Shown piece after piece: positions 31,397 to 41,500 of a DNA stretch of 43,779 bases (position 1 is its first letter; each line of letters starts with the position of its first letter). Position numbers and translations under genes: made by a program. Where the stretch lies: NCBI RefSeq assembly GCF_014697425.1, contig NZ_JACJRU010000056.1:1-43779 (forward strand), in the 5' to 3' direction. The DNA comes from Nostoc sp. FACHB-110. Lineage in GTDB: Bacteria > Cyanobacteriota > Cyanobacteriia > Cyanobacteriales > Nostocaceae. The notes under the pieces were generated by a model, which saw nothing but the letters and a program-made list of their open reading frames with translations, ran no database searches and was not told the DNA's origin.

Positions 31397-32521
31397 ATGA
31401 AACGAATGCTGCTGCTTTACTTATCTTTGTTATTAACTGGATGTATTTCTAGCAAACAGGAGGGAAATTCTCAATCAATTCCCACTTCTAGCACAGCACC
31501 AACAATCAGTGCTAACACTAATGCCAATTATATAACTCAGGTTGTGCAGCAGGTAGGCCCGGCGGTGGTACGCATCAACTCAACTCGAATTGTCGAAGTA
31601 GCTCCACAAGACCCTTTTTTAGAACGTTTTTTGAACGGACAACGCTCTAATCGAGAAGAAATTCAAAGGGGTCTTGGCTCAGGATTTATTATTAGTGCGG
31701 ATGGCATCATCTTAACTAATGCTCATGTAGTTGCTAATGCTAATAATGTCTCAGTAGTTTTAAAAGACGGTCGGCTGTTACAAGGTAATGTAGTGGGTAC
31801 TGACCCGGTAACTGATGTAGCAGTGGTCAAAATTAAAGCCACAGGATTACCAGTAGCTAAGTTGGGGAATTCTGATAATTTGTTACCTGGAGAATGGGCG
31901 ATCGCTATTGGCAATCCTTTAGGATTAAATAACACAGTTACGCAAGGTATTATCAGCGCAACTGAACGCTCGGTAGCCGACTTGGGAGTACCTACAGAGC
32001 GCGTTGACTTTATCCAAACAGATGCAGCAATTAACCCGGGTAATTCTGGTGGCCCTTTACTTAATGCTAAAGGTGAAGTGATTGGGATGAATACCGCTAT
32101 CATCCAAGGAGCGCAGGGATTAGGTTTTGCTATACCCATCAATACAGCCCAAAGAATTGCTAATCAGTTAGTGGCGACAGGAAAAGCAGATCATCCTTAT
32201 GTTGGCATTCAAATGGCTGAGTTAACAGCTGAGTTGCAAACTAAAATCAACCAAAGTGACTTCGGTTTCAAAGTTAATCAAAATACAGGCATAATTATTC
32301 TGGCTGTTTCTCCAAATTCTCCAGCTTCTCGTGCTGGTTTACGCCCTGGCGACATTATTCAAAGTATTAACAAAGTGACAATTCAAGACCTGCGTCAAGT
32401 TCAACGCCAAGTGGAAGCCACAAAAGTGGGCGAGAGTCTGCAAATTACAATTAATCGTAACGGCAATCAACAGGCGATCGCAATTAAAACAGAATCTTTA
32501 CCCACAAGAGAGACTAATTAA
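31397..32521 (+). CDS. HtrA/Deg-type serine protease, lipoprotein form
   Basis: A 374-residue protein. The N-terminus is a lipoprotein signal (LLLYLSLLLTGC, Cys16) followed by a Ser/Thr-rich linker. The protease domain has the triad His110 (LTNAHVV), Asp140 (VTDVAVV) and Ser217 (NPGNSGGPL). A single PDZ domain occupies about residues 265-365 (GIIILAVSPNSPASRAGLRP, GDIIQSINKVTIQDL). This is the HhoA/HhoB/HtrA group of cyanobacterial Deg proteases, which degrade or refold damaged envelope and lumenal proteins under stress. The lipobox implies membrane anchoring, which not all members have. Which of hhoA, hhoB or htrA it corresponds to is not decided here. Confidence 0.92.
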   Translation: MKRMLLLYLSLLLTGCISSKQEGNSQSIPTSSTAPTISANTNANYITQVVQQVGPAVVRINSTRIVEVAPQDPFLERFLNGQRSNREEIQRGLGSGFIISADGIILTNAHVVANANNVSVVLKDGRLLQGNVVGTDPVTDVAVVKIKATGLPVAKLGNSDNLLPGEWAIAIGNPLGLNNTVTQGIISATERSVADLGVPTERVDFIQTDAAINPGNSGGPLLNAKGEVIGMNTAIIQGAQGLGFAIPINTAQRIANQLVATGKADHPYVGIQMAELTAELQTKINQSDFGFKVNQNTGIIILAVSPNSPASRAGLRPGDIIQSINKVTIQDLRQVQRQVEATKVGESLQITINRNGNQQAIAIKTESLPTRETN

Positions 32522-32648
32522 ATAATTGGTATAAAAATTTCGTTTGATGATTGAAATTAATTGTATGGGTAGGGAACAGGAAACACAAAAGAAGGAATAA
32601 AAATATACTGATTTTTTCCTGGTCTCCTACTGACTTACTGAATTCTGA

Positions 32649-33047
32649 TCAATCTCTGCCCTTAAAAAATTGTTTTCCTAATAACTTATCGTTTTTAGGT
32701 GAATACTCAGAGCAATTCTTGGCCTCTTCAGTCAAAACAATTGACGGCTGAACTGCACACTTCAGATAATGATTATTAGAATAGAACATACAGTTTTTAC
32801 AAGGAACTGAATGTACATTCTGAACTGGAAAAACCATTTTATTATCTAAAAACCGTCTTACTTTACATAATACTATAAAAAAAATTATCCAGCTACAAAA
32901 CAAACCTATCGGGCTTAAACTTAAGGCTATTTCCTGTATATTTAAGCCTGATGATTGGGGTTTTTCTTGTGTGTTTGGGCTGCGAGTTATATAGTAAGCT
33001 TTATTTATTTCTACTGTTCTTTTTGAGTAGGTATTATAAATATACAT
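32649..33047 (-). CDS. Small membrane protein with conserved-looking cysteine tail
   Basis: A 132-residue protein. One hydrophobic segment lies at about residues 41-62 (LSLSPIGLFCSWIIFFIVLC). The C-terminal region has a regular cysteine pattern, PCKNCMFYSNNHYLKCAVQP followed by TEEAKNCSEYSP (C-x2-C, then C, then C). This is reminiscent of a small metal- or cluster-binding or disulphide module seen in cyanobacterial hypothetical proteins. The function is unknown. It is a single gene, convergent with the htrA-like gene, with no terminator recognised between them. The upstream flank is very AT-rich. Confidence 0.7.
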   Translation of the reverse strand: MYIYNTYSKRTVEINKAYYITRSPNTQEKPQSSGLNIQEIALSLSPIGLFCSWIIFFIVLCKVRRFLDNKMVFPVQNVHSVPCKNCMFYSNNHYLKCAVQPSIVLTEEAKNCSEYSPKNDKLLGKQFFKGRD

Positions 33048-33568
33048 AATATTAATTTACCCTTGACATTATCTGTTGTATTTAAAATTTGAAATGCAGT
33101 CATTATAATCTTAGCGAATATGTACTGATGAAACTATGATAGCTATTTGTGATTCACCGAAATTAGAGTAAATATCTAAATATTTTCATATGAATATATG
33201 AGTTATAAATAAATCTATTCATCAATCATTAAATCTATCTACTCTACTTTGTTGATTGGTACTTTAAGTTCCTAATTATAGGTTTACCAAAAGAAGATTT
33301 TTCATATCTCTGCCAAGAGTTTTGATTATCTTTGATGAGTATATGTCTAAAGGAATATTCTGATAGTTTAGGTTGGCTAAAATATTGATTTATGTTAATC
33401 TCTATGATGCAATATTAATATTTAGGAGATTTTTCCTGCATATTTTTAATATAACTAACAATAAAATATTCATAATTTTATGAATTAAAGTTTACAGATA
33501 AAGCTGTAATCCCAAAATTGATTAAAATTAAAAGTATTAATTTTAAAATTATTATCAAATTGCAGAAA
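33048..33568. other. AT-rich intergenic region
   Basis: About 520 bp, strongly AT-rich, with many short ATA/TAAT words and no credible gene, tRNA or terminator. It separates two divergently oriented small membrane-protein genes and presumably holds both promoters. There is no HIP1 site in it. Confidence 0.5.
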
Positions 33569-33997
33569 ATGAATGCACAATTTGTTAACGGTTTTCCCGT
33601 AATGCCGCTTGTGCTACTGTGGTTAGCCTATGCCTTACTAGGATGGTATCTGGCAGTGCATCACATTATTTGGTTAGTTGGAGCTTTTATTGCGACTGTT
33701 GCAATTGCTGTTGTCAGAAGAAGTAATACTTGGCTGAATAGTTTGTTAGCTTTTGGGTCAAAAACCTTAATTGTAATTTTGTGTTTAAGTGCTTCAATTG
33801 CTTTAATTGCTATTTGGTCATTATTATTTAGTCTATTCGTGATACCTGTAGCTACAACTCTGTTAGCTGATTTAGAAATGCGTTTTGCTGGTTTTGATAA
33901 AAGAGATTCGTTTTGGACATTAACATTTTTAGCAGGTTCGGGTTTAATTATTGGCGAAATCATAGATTTGCTATTCTTACCTAGCGGGATGTTTTAA
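33569..33997 (+). CDS. Small multi-pass membrane protein of unknown function
   Basis: A 142-residue protein with about four membrane segments (PLVLLWLAYALLGWYLAVHH, IIWLVGAFIATVAIAVV, TLIVILCLSASIALIAIWSL, TLTFLAGSGLIIGEIIDLLF). There is a short polar loop DLEMRFAGFDKRDS before the last helix. ATG 33569 is preferred; an earlier in-frame TTG adds a lysine/isoleucine-rich stretch that looks non-coding. No family is recognised. The response regulator gene starts 124 bp downstream on the same strand. Confidence 0.65.
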   Translation: MNAQFVNGFPVMPLVLLWLAYALLGWYLAVHHIIWLVGAFIATVAIAVVRRSNTWLNSLLAFGSKTLIVILCLSASIALIAIWSLLFSLFVIPVATTLLADLEMRFAGFDKRDSFWTLTFLAGSGLIIGEIIDLLFLPSGMF

Positions 33998-34121
33998 AAG
34001 CAGAAATAGCCTATTACCAGTTTCTAATACTCTGATTTAGAAAAAATCCCACCGTTGGCAGAAGCTTTGTTCTGTTGAGTTTTCTACCATCAAGGATTGA
34101 AACAGCAAGCCCTAGCTAACG

Positions 34122-34802
34122 ATGCGGATACTTTTGGTAGAAGATGACTTAGCACAATTAGAACCTTTACAGACAGCATTATCCCAAGCTGGACATATTG
34201 TAGATGGTGTAGGAAACGGTGCGATCGCCCAGTGGGCAATTTCCCAAAGAGACTATGATTTATTAATTTTAGATTGGATGCTACCAGAAATCAGTGGCTT
34301 AGAGCTATGCCGTCAGTATCGAGAAGCTGGCAAAACCGCGCCTGTTTTGATGCTGACAGCCAAAGATACTACTCAAGAAAAAGTTACAGGTTTGGATGCA
34401 GGTGCAGACGACTATCTAGTAAAACCAACCGACTTATTTGAATTATTAGCTAGAGTCAGAGCATTAGGCAGGCGCTCGCCAATTTGGCAAGGGGAAAAAC
34501 TTCAATTAGCAGATTTACAATTGCATATTTCGACCTTGATGGTAGAGCGAGGAGAAACAACTGTAGAATTATCTCCGAAGGAATTTAAATTATTAGAATA
34601 CTTAATGCGTCATCCATATCAAATTTTAAGCCGTGATCAAATCGAACAAGCATTGTGGGAATGGGGAAGCGAACCAGAAAGTAACGCCACCACAACTTTA
34701 GTACGCCGCCTGCGTCAACGTTTACAATTGCTCAATGCAGCCCATTGGTTAGAAACTATTTATGGTATGGGCTATCGCCTAAATCCTGATAGAGAAAAAT
34801 AA
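34122..34802 (+). CDS. rppA: OmpR-family response regulator RppA
   Basis: A 226-residue protein with a receiver domain (acidic pocket Glu7-Asp8-Asp9, phospho-acceptor Asp51 in LLILDWMLP, Thr in MLTAKD, Lys in YLVKPTD) and a C-terminal winged-helix DNA-binding domain (VELSPKEFKLLEYLMRHPYQ, VRRLRQRL, ETIYGMGYRL). The combination and the adjacent kinase fit the cyanobacterial RppA/RppB system. In Synechocystis this pair (also studied as NrsR/NrsS) responds to nickel and redox signals and affects photosynthesis genes. The nickel efflux operon that accompanies it there is not in this window. The kinase gene starts 29 bp downstream. Confidence 0.85.
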   Translation: MRILLVEDDLAQLEPLQTALSQAGHIVDGVGNGAIAQWAISQRDYDLLILDWMLPEISGLELCRQYREAGKTAPVLMLTAKDTTQEKVTGLDAGADDYLVKPTDLFELLARVRALGRRSPIWQGEKLQLADLQLHISTLMVERGETTVELSPKEFKLLEYLMRHPYQILSRDQIEQALWEWGSEPESNATTTLVRRLRQRLQLLNAAHWLETIYGMGYRLNPDREK

Positions 34803-34831
34803 AATTTTTTATCTTTTTACTTTCTTGAGTC

Positions 34832-36103
34832 ATGTTCAACCGTAGCCGTCGTAACTTGGCTCATTGGTTTATTCTCTCAATGGGCGGTATTCTTTTACTT
34901 TTTTCTGGCATATTATATTATCGAGAAGCAGTACAGCAGCTAGATGTGATAGATTTAATGCTTTATAAAAAAGCGAGAGTCATCACAGGCAATGTGCAAT
35001 TGAAAGTTTACCAAGGTCAAAAAAGAGTCTTTCTTAAACATTTACCAGTTTTAGGAATTAACCCTCCGCCAACAGATAGTGAAATTGTTTATGCTCGTTG
35101 GTATGATACTGGAGGTAATTTAAAACGTTATTTTGGTCAGCTTCCCCAAAAAAAATTAAATAAAACATTTGAATTTGCAACTTTACAAGTTACTGATAAT
35201 TCAGGTGCTTCACCTCAAGATATTTGGTTGCGCGAAATTACATTACCAGTGCAGTATCAAGGTGAATTAATTGGCTATTTGCAAATGGCGATGCCATTAA
35301 CTCGCGCTCATGAATCTTTAAATAAATTTTTACTATTATTAATATCTACAGTCTTAATTGCTTTAGGCGTGACAAGTGTCACAGGCTGGTTTTTAGGAGG
35401 ATTAGCAATGCAGCCTATCCGCCTGAGCTATCAACAACTAGAACGCTTTACCGCCCATGCTTCTCATGAATTACGTACCCCGTTAGCAGCAATTCTGAGT
35501 AATGCTCAAGTTGGTTTGCTAGCTCCAATGGAAGACAGCACTAGTAAGCATCTGCGGTTAGAAAAAGTTACAGAAGTTGCCAAGTCAATGAATACTTTAA
35601 TTGGCAATCTCTTATTTTTGGCACGACGCTCTGGGCATTTAAATCCAGAATTTTTAAAAGAAGTTGATTTAAATGATTTGTTGCGCGAAATAATCAATTC
35701 TCCAGCTGTTAAGACTGCGGCTGAACATTTAAATCTCAACAGTAATTTGCCTAAATATGCCGTTGTTGGGCGCGTAGATGCTGAGTTATTATCTCAAGCT
35801 GTGATGAATCTCATTGCTAATGCCTGTAAATATACTCCGGCTGGTGGGGTGGTAGAGTTACGCCTATTTATCAAGTCTAATCAGGCAGTGATTCAAGTAG
35901 AAGACAATGGTATTGGGATTGCCGCAGCAGATTTACCGCATATATTTGAGCAATTTTATCGGGTAGAGCAGAAGACATCTGCTAATAGCTTTGGCTTAGG
36001 ATTAGCGATCGCTCAACAAATTATTGAAGCACATAGCGGTCATATTAGCGTCAAAAGTGAACTCGGCAAGGGTTCTATGTTTCAAATTAAATTGCCTTTA
36101 TAA
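34832..36103 (+). CDS. rppB: Sensor histidine kinase RppB
   Basis: A 423-residue protein with two membrane helices (about 12-30 and 165-190) enclosing a periplasmic sensor region of about 130 residues. The cytosolic kinase follows: H-box SHELRTPL with phospho-acceptor His212, N-box NLIANACKYTP, G1 VEDNGIGI, F-box HIFEQFYRV and G2 FGLGLAIAQQI. All catalytic motifs are intact. The sensor loop (EIVYARWYDTGGNLKRYFGQ...) has no cysteine/histidine metal cluster that I can see, so the stimulus cannot be read from the sequence. It is in one operon with rppA. Confidence 0.85.
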   Translation: MFNRSRRNLAHWFILSMGGILLLFSGILYYREAVQQLDVIDLMLYKKARVITGNVQLKVYQGQKRVFLKHLPVLGINPPPTDSEIVYARWYDTGGNLKRYFGQLPQKKLNKTFEFATLQVTDNSGASPQDIWLREITLPVQYQGELIGYLQMAMPLTRAHESLNKFLLLLISTVLIALGVTSVTGWFLGGLAMQPIRLSYQQLERFTAHASHELRTPLAAILSNAQVGLLAPMEDSTSKHLRLEKVTEVAKSMNTLIGNLLFLARRSGHLNPEFLKEVDLNDLLREIINSPAVKTAAEHLNLNSNLPKYAVVGRVDAELLSQAVMNLIANACKYTPAGGVVELRLFIKSNQAVIQVEDNGIGIAAADLPHIFEQFYRVEQKTSANSFGLGLAIAQQIIEAHSGHISVKSELGKGSMFQIKLPL

Positions 36104-36305
36104 CCAGCTATGCCTTATTTGTCACTTTCACGTCACATTTATTGTTAACCATAAATAAAGTAATCAACATTTTCTTCAACAACATTGCTCATTGAAAAAA
36201 GGGAACGGGGAATGGGGAATAGTTTTTAGATACCTCTATCTCCCTTTCTATTACACTCTGTTGCCAGTTCTCTTTTCTTACACTCAATACCGCTTAGGAG
36301 TCAAT

Positions 36306-37661
36306 GTGAGTAGACATGAAAAGTACAGTTTACTTGAAGGTTTAGCAAATACAGAAGCAGCACCCAAGCCATCACTGACACTATCAGATGCTATCGCGTT
36401 GATTGTCGGTATTGTGATTGGCGCAGGAATTTTTCAAACTCCTGCTTTAGTAGCAACCCAAGCAGGTAGTAGTTTGGCTGTAATGCTATTTTGGTTAATC
36501 GGTGGTTTAGTATCTCTAGTTGGCGCATTGTGCTACGCAGAATTAGCTACGACATATCCCGATGTTGGTGGAGCTTACTATTATCTCAAACGTGGCTTTG
36601 GGCGAGAAGTAGCCTTTTTATTTGCCTGGGCGCGAATGACAGTCATTCAAACAGGTTCGATTGCTTTGTTGGCATTTGTGTTTGGTGACTACGCTGCGCA
36701 AATTTGGCAACTAGGCAACTTTTCATCTTCAATTTACGCTGCAATTGCGATCGCTTTATTAACTGCTTTAAATATCATTGGTTTGCAACAAGGCAAATGG
36801 ACGCAAAACTTACTAACTGTAGCCAAAGTCCTTGGCTTGTTGCTGGTGGTATTAATTGGGTTAACAACTACACCAAATGTCACTGCTCCTGTAGAGTCCA
36901 CATCAACCGGCACTTGGGGACTAGCGATGGTGTTTGTTCTGTTGTCCTATGGTGGTTGGAATGAAGCGGCTTACATTTCCGCCGAAATTCAAAACCGCCA
37001 ACGCAACATCGTGAGATCGCTACTTTGGAGTATTGGTACAATTACAGTCATTTACTTGCTGATTAACCTGGCTTACCTGCGGGGACTAGGATTAACCAAC
37101 ATGGCCAACTCCCAAGCTGTAGCCGCCGATTTAATGCGTACACTTTGGGGTGCGCCTGGTGCTTGGTTTATCAGCCTATTAATTGCTGTTTCGACATTGG
37201 GGGCACTAAACGCCACTGTTTTCACCGGAGCCAGGACTAATTACGCTCTGGGACAAGATTTCTCTATTTTCAGTTTTATGGGACACTGGCGGCAACGCCC
37301 CAGCACACCTAGCTATGCCTTATTATTACAAGCTGCGATCGCTTTGGCGTTGGTTTTATTAGGTACGTTTACCCGTAAAGGCTTTGAAACAATGGTGGAC
37401 TATACCGCCCCCATATTTTGGTTTTTCTTTTTACTGTCCGGCATATCTTTGCTAGTGCTACGCCACCGAGAACCACAGATATTAAGACCCTTCCGCGTCC
37501 CCTTTTATCCGCTCACACCATTACTATTTTGTGCAGTCTGCTGCTACCTGCTTTATTCCAGCTTGGTGTACACAGGCGTAGGTGCAATTGTTGGTGTTCT
37601 AGTTGTAGCCGCAGGGATTCCCCTCTTGCTGTGGAATCGTTACCGCCAACATAGAACGTAA
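36306..37661 (+). CDS. APC-family amino acid permease
   Basis: A 451-residue protein with about 12 membrane helices. The first helix has the APC signature GIVIGAGIFQTPALVA; further family features are LCYAELATTYPDVGGAYYYL and LSYGGWNEAAYISAEIQN. Family members exchange or symport amino acids or amines; the substrate is not known. Start: GTG 36306 is chosen because AGGAG lies at 36296-36300. The longer frame from a TTG at 36192 would translate an intergenic repeat (GGGAACGGGGAATGGGGAAT). Downstream is an exported methyltransferase-fold lipoprotein, 124 bp away and probably separate. Confidence 0.88.
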   Translation: MSRHEKYSLLEGLANTEAAPKPSLTLSDAIALIVGIVIGAGIFQTPALVATQAGSSLAVMLFWLIGGLVSLVGALCYAELATTYPDVGGAYYYLKRGFGREVAFLFAWARMTVIQTGSIALLAFVFGDYAAQIWQLGNFSSSIYAAIAIALLTALNIIGLQQGKWTQNLLTVAKVLGLLLVVLIGLTTTPNVTAPVESTSTGTWGLAMVFVLLSYGGWNEAAYISAEIQNRQRNIVRSLLWSIGTITVIYLLINLAYLRGLGLTNMANSQAVAADLMRTLWGAPGAWFISLLIAVSTLGALNATVFTGARTNYALGQDFSIFSFMGHWRQRPSTPSYALLLQAAIALALVLLGTFTRKGFETMVDYTAPIFWFFFLLSGISLLVLRHREPQILRPFRVPFYPLTPLLFCAVCCYLLYSSLVYTGVGAIVGVLVVAAGIPLLLWNRYRQHRT

Positions 37662-37785
37662 TACAATTTTGGACTTCGGATTGGGAATCTCACTTTGTCA
37701 ACCCAATCTTTCGTAATCATTAGTCCAATTTACCATTGCTCTACGTAGTTTAAAGTTCCACTATTTTTGCTCAAGGAGTAGATTC

Positions 37786-38424
37786 ATGCTGAACAAAATT
37801 CTGCTTTCATTAATTGCCAGTGTTAGCGTCGCCAGTATAGGAATTGCCGGATGTACTAGCCAACAACAAGACTTAGAAGCCCAGGTACAACCGCCTACTT
37901 TAACAGGACAGACAGAAGCACCAACTACAACAACACAACCACAAGAACGCCCGGGTGATGTGCCCTATGTACCAACACCACAACCAGTAGTAGATGCAAT
38001 GTTGCAAGTAGCCAAGGTAGGTAAAAATGATGTACTTTATGACCTAGGTAGTGGTGATGGTCGAATTGTAATTACCGCAGCACAAAAGTATGGTACACGC
38101 GGCGTAGGCATAGATATTAATCCAGAACGTATCCAAGAGGCTAACGCCAACGCCCAAAAAGCAGGGGTAACAGACCGCGTGCAGTTTCGTCAGCAAGACC
38201 TATTTAAAACTGATTTGAGTCAAGCGAGTGTCATTACCCTTTACCTACTACCCGAAGTTAATCAAAGACTTCGCCCCGAACTATTAAAACTCAAACCAGG
38301 TACAAGAATAGTCTCCCACGCGTTTGATATGGGCGATTGGGAACCACAACAAACACTACAAGTAGATGGCAAAACTGTGTACTACTGGGTAGTTCCTCAA
38401 GAAGTGCCAGCTAACTTACGCTAA
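37786..38424 (+). CDS. Lipoprotein with class I methyltransferase fold
   Basis: A 212-residue protein. The N-terminus is a lipoprotein signal (LLSLIASVSVASIGIAGC, Cys23) followed by a Pro/Thr/Gln-rich linker. From about residue 60 it has a class I SAM-methyltransferase domain: VPYVPTPQPVVDAML, motif I LYDLGSGDGRIV (about 85-96), GIDINPERIQEA (acidic residue after strand 2) and FRQQDLFKTDLSQASVITLY with the LLPEVN turn. The SAM-binding residues look intact although the protein appears exported, where SAM is not expected. A likely terminator follows. Upstream, AAGGAG lies at 37773-37778, giving good support for the ATG. Confidence 0.85.
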   Translation: MLNKILLSLIASVSVASIGIAGCTSQQQDLEAQVQPPTLTGQTEAPTTTTQPQERPGDVPYVPTPQPVVDAMLQVAKVGKNDVLYDLGSGDGRIVITAAQKYGTRGVGIDINPERIQEANANAQKAGVTDRVQFRQQDLFKTDLSQASVITLYLLPEVNQRLRPELLKLKPGTRIVSHAFDMGDWEPQQTLQVDGKTVYYWVVPQEVPANLR

Positions 38425-38434
38425 TCAAAAAGAA

Positions 38435-38467
38435 ATACCCTGCCCATTTTAGGCGGGGTATTTTTTT
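38435..38467 (+). terminator. Rho-independent terminator between convergent genes
   Basis: Stem AATACCCTGCC (38435-38445) / GGCGGGGTATT (38452-38462), 11 bp with one G-U pair, loop of six bases, followed by a T-run to 38467. It ends the methyltransferase-fold gene and lies 37 bp before the end of the converging large secreted protein gene. Confidence 0.9.
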
Positions 38468-38503
38468 GAAGGGTTACTAATTTAAGATGTTCTGCTAAAA
38501 CTC

Positions 38504-41500
38504 CTAAGGAGTAGTACTAAACAATACATCTACCCAATAATTGCTGGCATTGTAACTAGAGTTAGGAAAGGCAGGATTGGCATTATAAGTATAAACACCG
38601 TTACCGCTACTTTCACTACTACTCAAGGCACTTAATGGGCTGTTACTCACCCTAGAAGTGAAGAAATTCTCAGTGACAGAATACTTACCAACATTTGTGT
38701 GATAAGAAGCAACGTAAGTAGTATTGCCAGTAATCGCTACTGGTGTAGCAAAATTAACCTGTTGCCATCCTGAAGCTGTCTCGCTGTTAAATGTCACTTG
38801 AGCTAACTGAGTACCAGTGCTACTCCACAATGTTCCCACATGAGTATTCGTATTTTGAGGACTCTTGTAGAACCTGATACCCTTGATATAGCCATTGATA
38901 CTAGATTGAAACTTCACTCCTAATTCCACAGGTGAGTTATCTGGGTCTGTGATGGTAGCAGGTGTAGCACTATTATTCCATATACTACTAATTACTGTCG
39001 TAGTAGAGCCTGTAGTAAACGACCAGCTATAGTTTGCAGCAAGAGCATTACCAGCTAAGTCTTTGACTCCAGTTGCACCACCTTTAACCGTAGCAGTATA
39101 GGTTGTGTTTGCTGCTAGTGCTGCGCTTGGTACTAACGTTGCAGTGTTGTTAGCATAACTGATGCTTGCATTTACTAATGTAGTGCTTGGGTCGCGTAAC
39201 TCAAAATTACTACCAATGGTGGCTGTATCAAGCGCCTCGTTAAAGGTAGCTGTCACAGCTGTGGTTGTACTAACTCCTGTTGCATTGTTACTTGGAGTTG
39301 TAGCTGTCACCGTTGGCGGAGTCGTATCTGGAGTATTTGTAGTGAACGACCAGCTATAGTTTGCAGCAAGAGCATTACCAGCTAAGTCTTTGACTCCAGT
39401 TGCACCACCTTTAACCGTAGCAGTATAGGTTGTGTTTGCTGCTAGTGCTGCGCTTGGTACTAACGTTGCAGTGTTGTTAGCTGAGTTATAACTGATGCTT
39501 GCATTTACTAATGTAGTGCCTGGGCCGCGTAACTCAAAGTTACTACCAATGGTTGCTGTATCAAGCACCTTGTTAAAGGTAGATGTCACAGCTGTGGTTG
39601 TGCTAATTCCTGTTGCATTATTACTTGGAGTTGTGGCTGTCACTGCCAAACTAGCATTAGTATTAAAAACTACATCCACCCAGTAATTGGTAGAGTTAAA
39701 AGTAGAACTTGGGAAAGTAGGAGTAGAACTGTAAGCATAAACCCCATTACTACCGCTTTCGCCATCACGGAATGCGTAAAGTGGGTAACTGTCTACACCA
39801 GAACTGGCAAAGTATCCTTCGTTATTAGAATAGCGGCCGACATTAGTGTGGTAAGAAGCAACATAAGTAGTGTTTGCCGTAATCGCCACAGGACTAGCAA
39901 AATTAACTTGCTGCCAACCAGAAGCGGATTCATTGATAAAGGTCGCCCTGGCTAGTTGTGTTCCACTACTGCTCCACAGAGTACCCTCATGAGTACCAGT
40001 ATTTTGCGACGCTTTATAGAAGCGAATACCAGTAATGAACCCATCGACTTGAGAACGGAATTTTACCCCTAGTTCTACCGCAGAAGAATCGGAATCTGCG
40101 AGTATAGTTGGTGTGGCGCTACTATCCCAAATCGTGCTACATGGGTTAGTGGTAGTACATCTGGCTCCGACATTGACAGTAATTTGGGTATCTGATGTCT
40201 GAATGTTACCGCTATCATCAATGGCACGGCTTTTAATGGTGTAAGTTCCGGCAATTGTGGGTTTCCAACTGTAACTCCAGTTAGCACGACCATTTGCTGG
40301 GTGCCATGTTGTACCACCATCAGTTGATACCTCTACACCACCAACGATACCGCCGCCTGTGTCACTGGCTGTACCACTGATTGTGGCTATGGTATTAGTT
40401 TGGATAGTTGCGCCGTTTGTTGGTGGAGTGATTGTCGATGAAGGAAGTAGAATATCCGCTGAAGCAGAGGCTAATGTTAATCCAGATTGGAGCGTAGCAG
40501 GTTGTACACCCATGTCAGCAAACAGGTTAACAGTAGCCTGCTGCATATTTACATCTGGTGTTGTAGCACCGCGATCGTGATTTCCATCTAGACCCCAAGA
40601 CCACTGGACTGTACCTGCACCAAATACTAAGGCAGTTTTACCAGTGCTACCTTTATATTTGTAAAGCATCAGGTGGTGAGTAGCAGTACCAGTACCAAAC
40701 TCTGACCCGTAGTCTATGAGGACAGGGGCATTATTAACCGTCGTAGTTGACATCCGAAATGCCCCAGCAGCTCGAAAGCCATTATCTATGTCTTCGTCCC
40801 ATTCATAACCTAATGTTCCATTTGGTAATGTGTAAGTGCTACTTGAGGACTGGTTAGCAACACTCGTATTGCGCCAAAAACGCATCTTACCATCTTCTGC
40901 CGGCACTTGAATAGCTGTAGTTGCTCCATCATTGACCGTAAATAATGTACCAGTCAGAGGATTTTCTGGACGACCACCGTCAGAAGGTGGACTAAAACGG
41001 GGGTCGCGCCAAGTACCAGTCCACTCTGGAGTCGGATCGATTTTGGCTCCCGCATGGGTTTCCTTATAACAAACTAGTGTGCGATAGGGTGTACCTGAGC
41101 CGTCAATACTATTTTCCCAACGGGTTTTCCAGTAGACTTCATTACCACTGAAGAATGCGAGATTAACACCTGCATCCCTGGCTGCTTCGACTTTGGCACG
41201 TTGCTGCTTCGACCAATACTCGTCATGGCCTACTGATAGGAATAGTTTATGTTTTTTGATTAAGTCACCGTAGCGATCGCTATCTACACCAGTAAAGTAA
41301 CTAACGTCGTAACCGTTAGCTTCTAACCAACGCACCATTGGATATTCAGCATTAAATACCCAGTCTTGACCATTATCAACACCCCGCGTGTTAAATGGGC
41401 GGTTATAGCTGACTTTATAAGCACCTCCTTTAGGGCCTGGCCCACCACTATAGAGACTTGCTCCACCATAGGTGTTATATGCTTGCCAAGTAGTATCAGA

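Noticed and set aside
34091..34103. CAAGGATTGAAAC just before rppA resembles the end of cyanobacterial CRISPR repeats (GGATTGAAAC).
   Set aside because: Only one copy exists and there is no spacer-repeat periodicity or cas gene; a single 10-13 base match is expected by chance.
36192..36305. N-terminal extension of the permease (MKKGNGEWGIVFRYLYLPFY...).
   Set aside because: The DNA is a typical GGGGAATGGGGAA intergenic repeat followed by an AGGAG ribosome-binding site and a GTG, so the real start is downstream.
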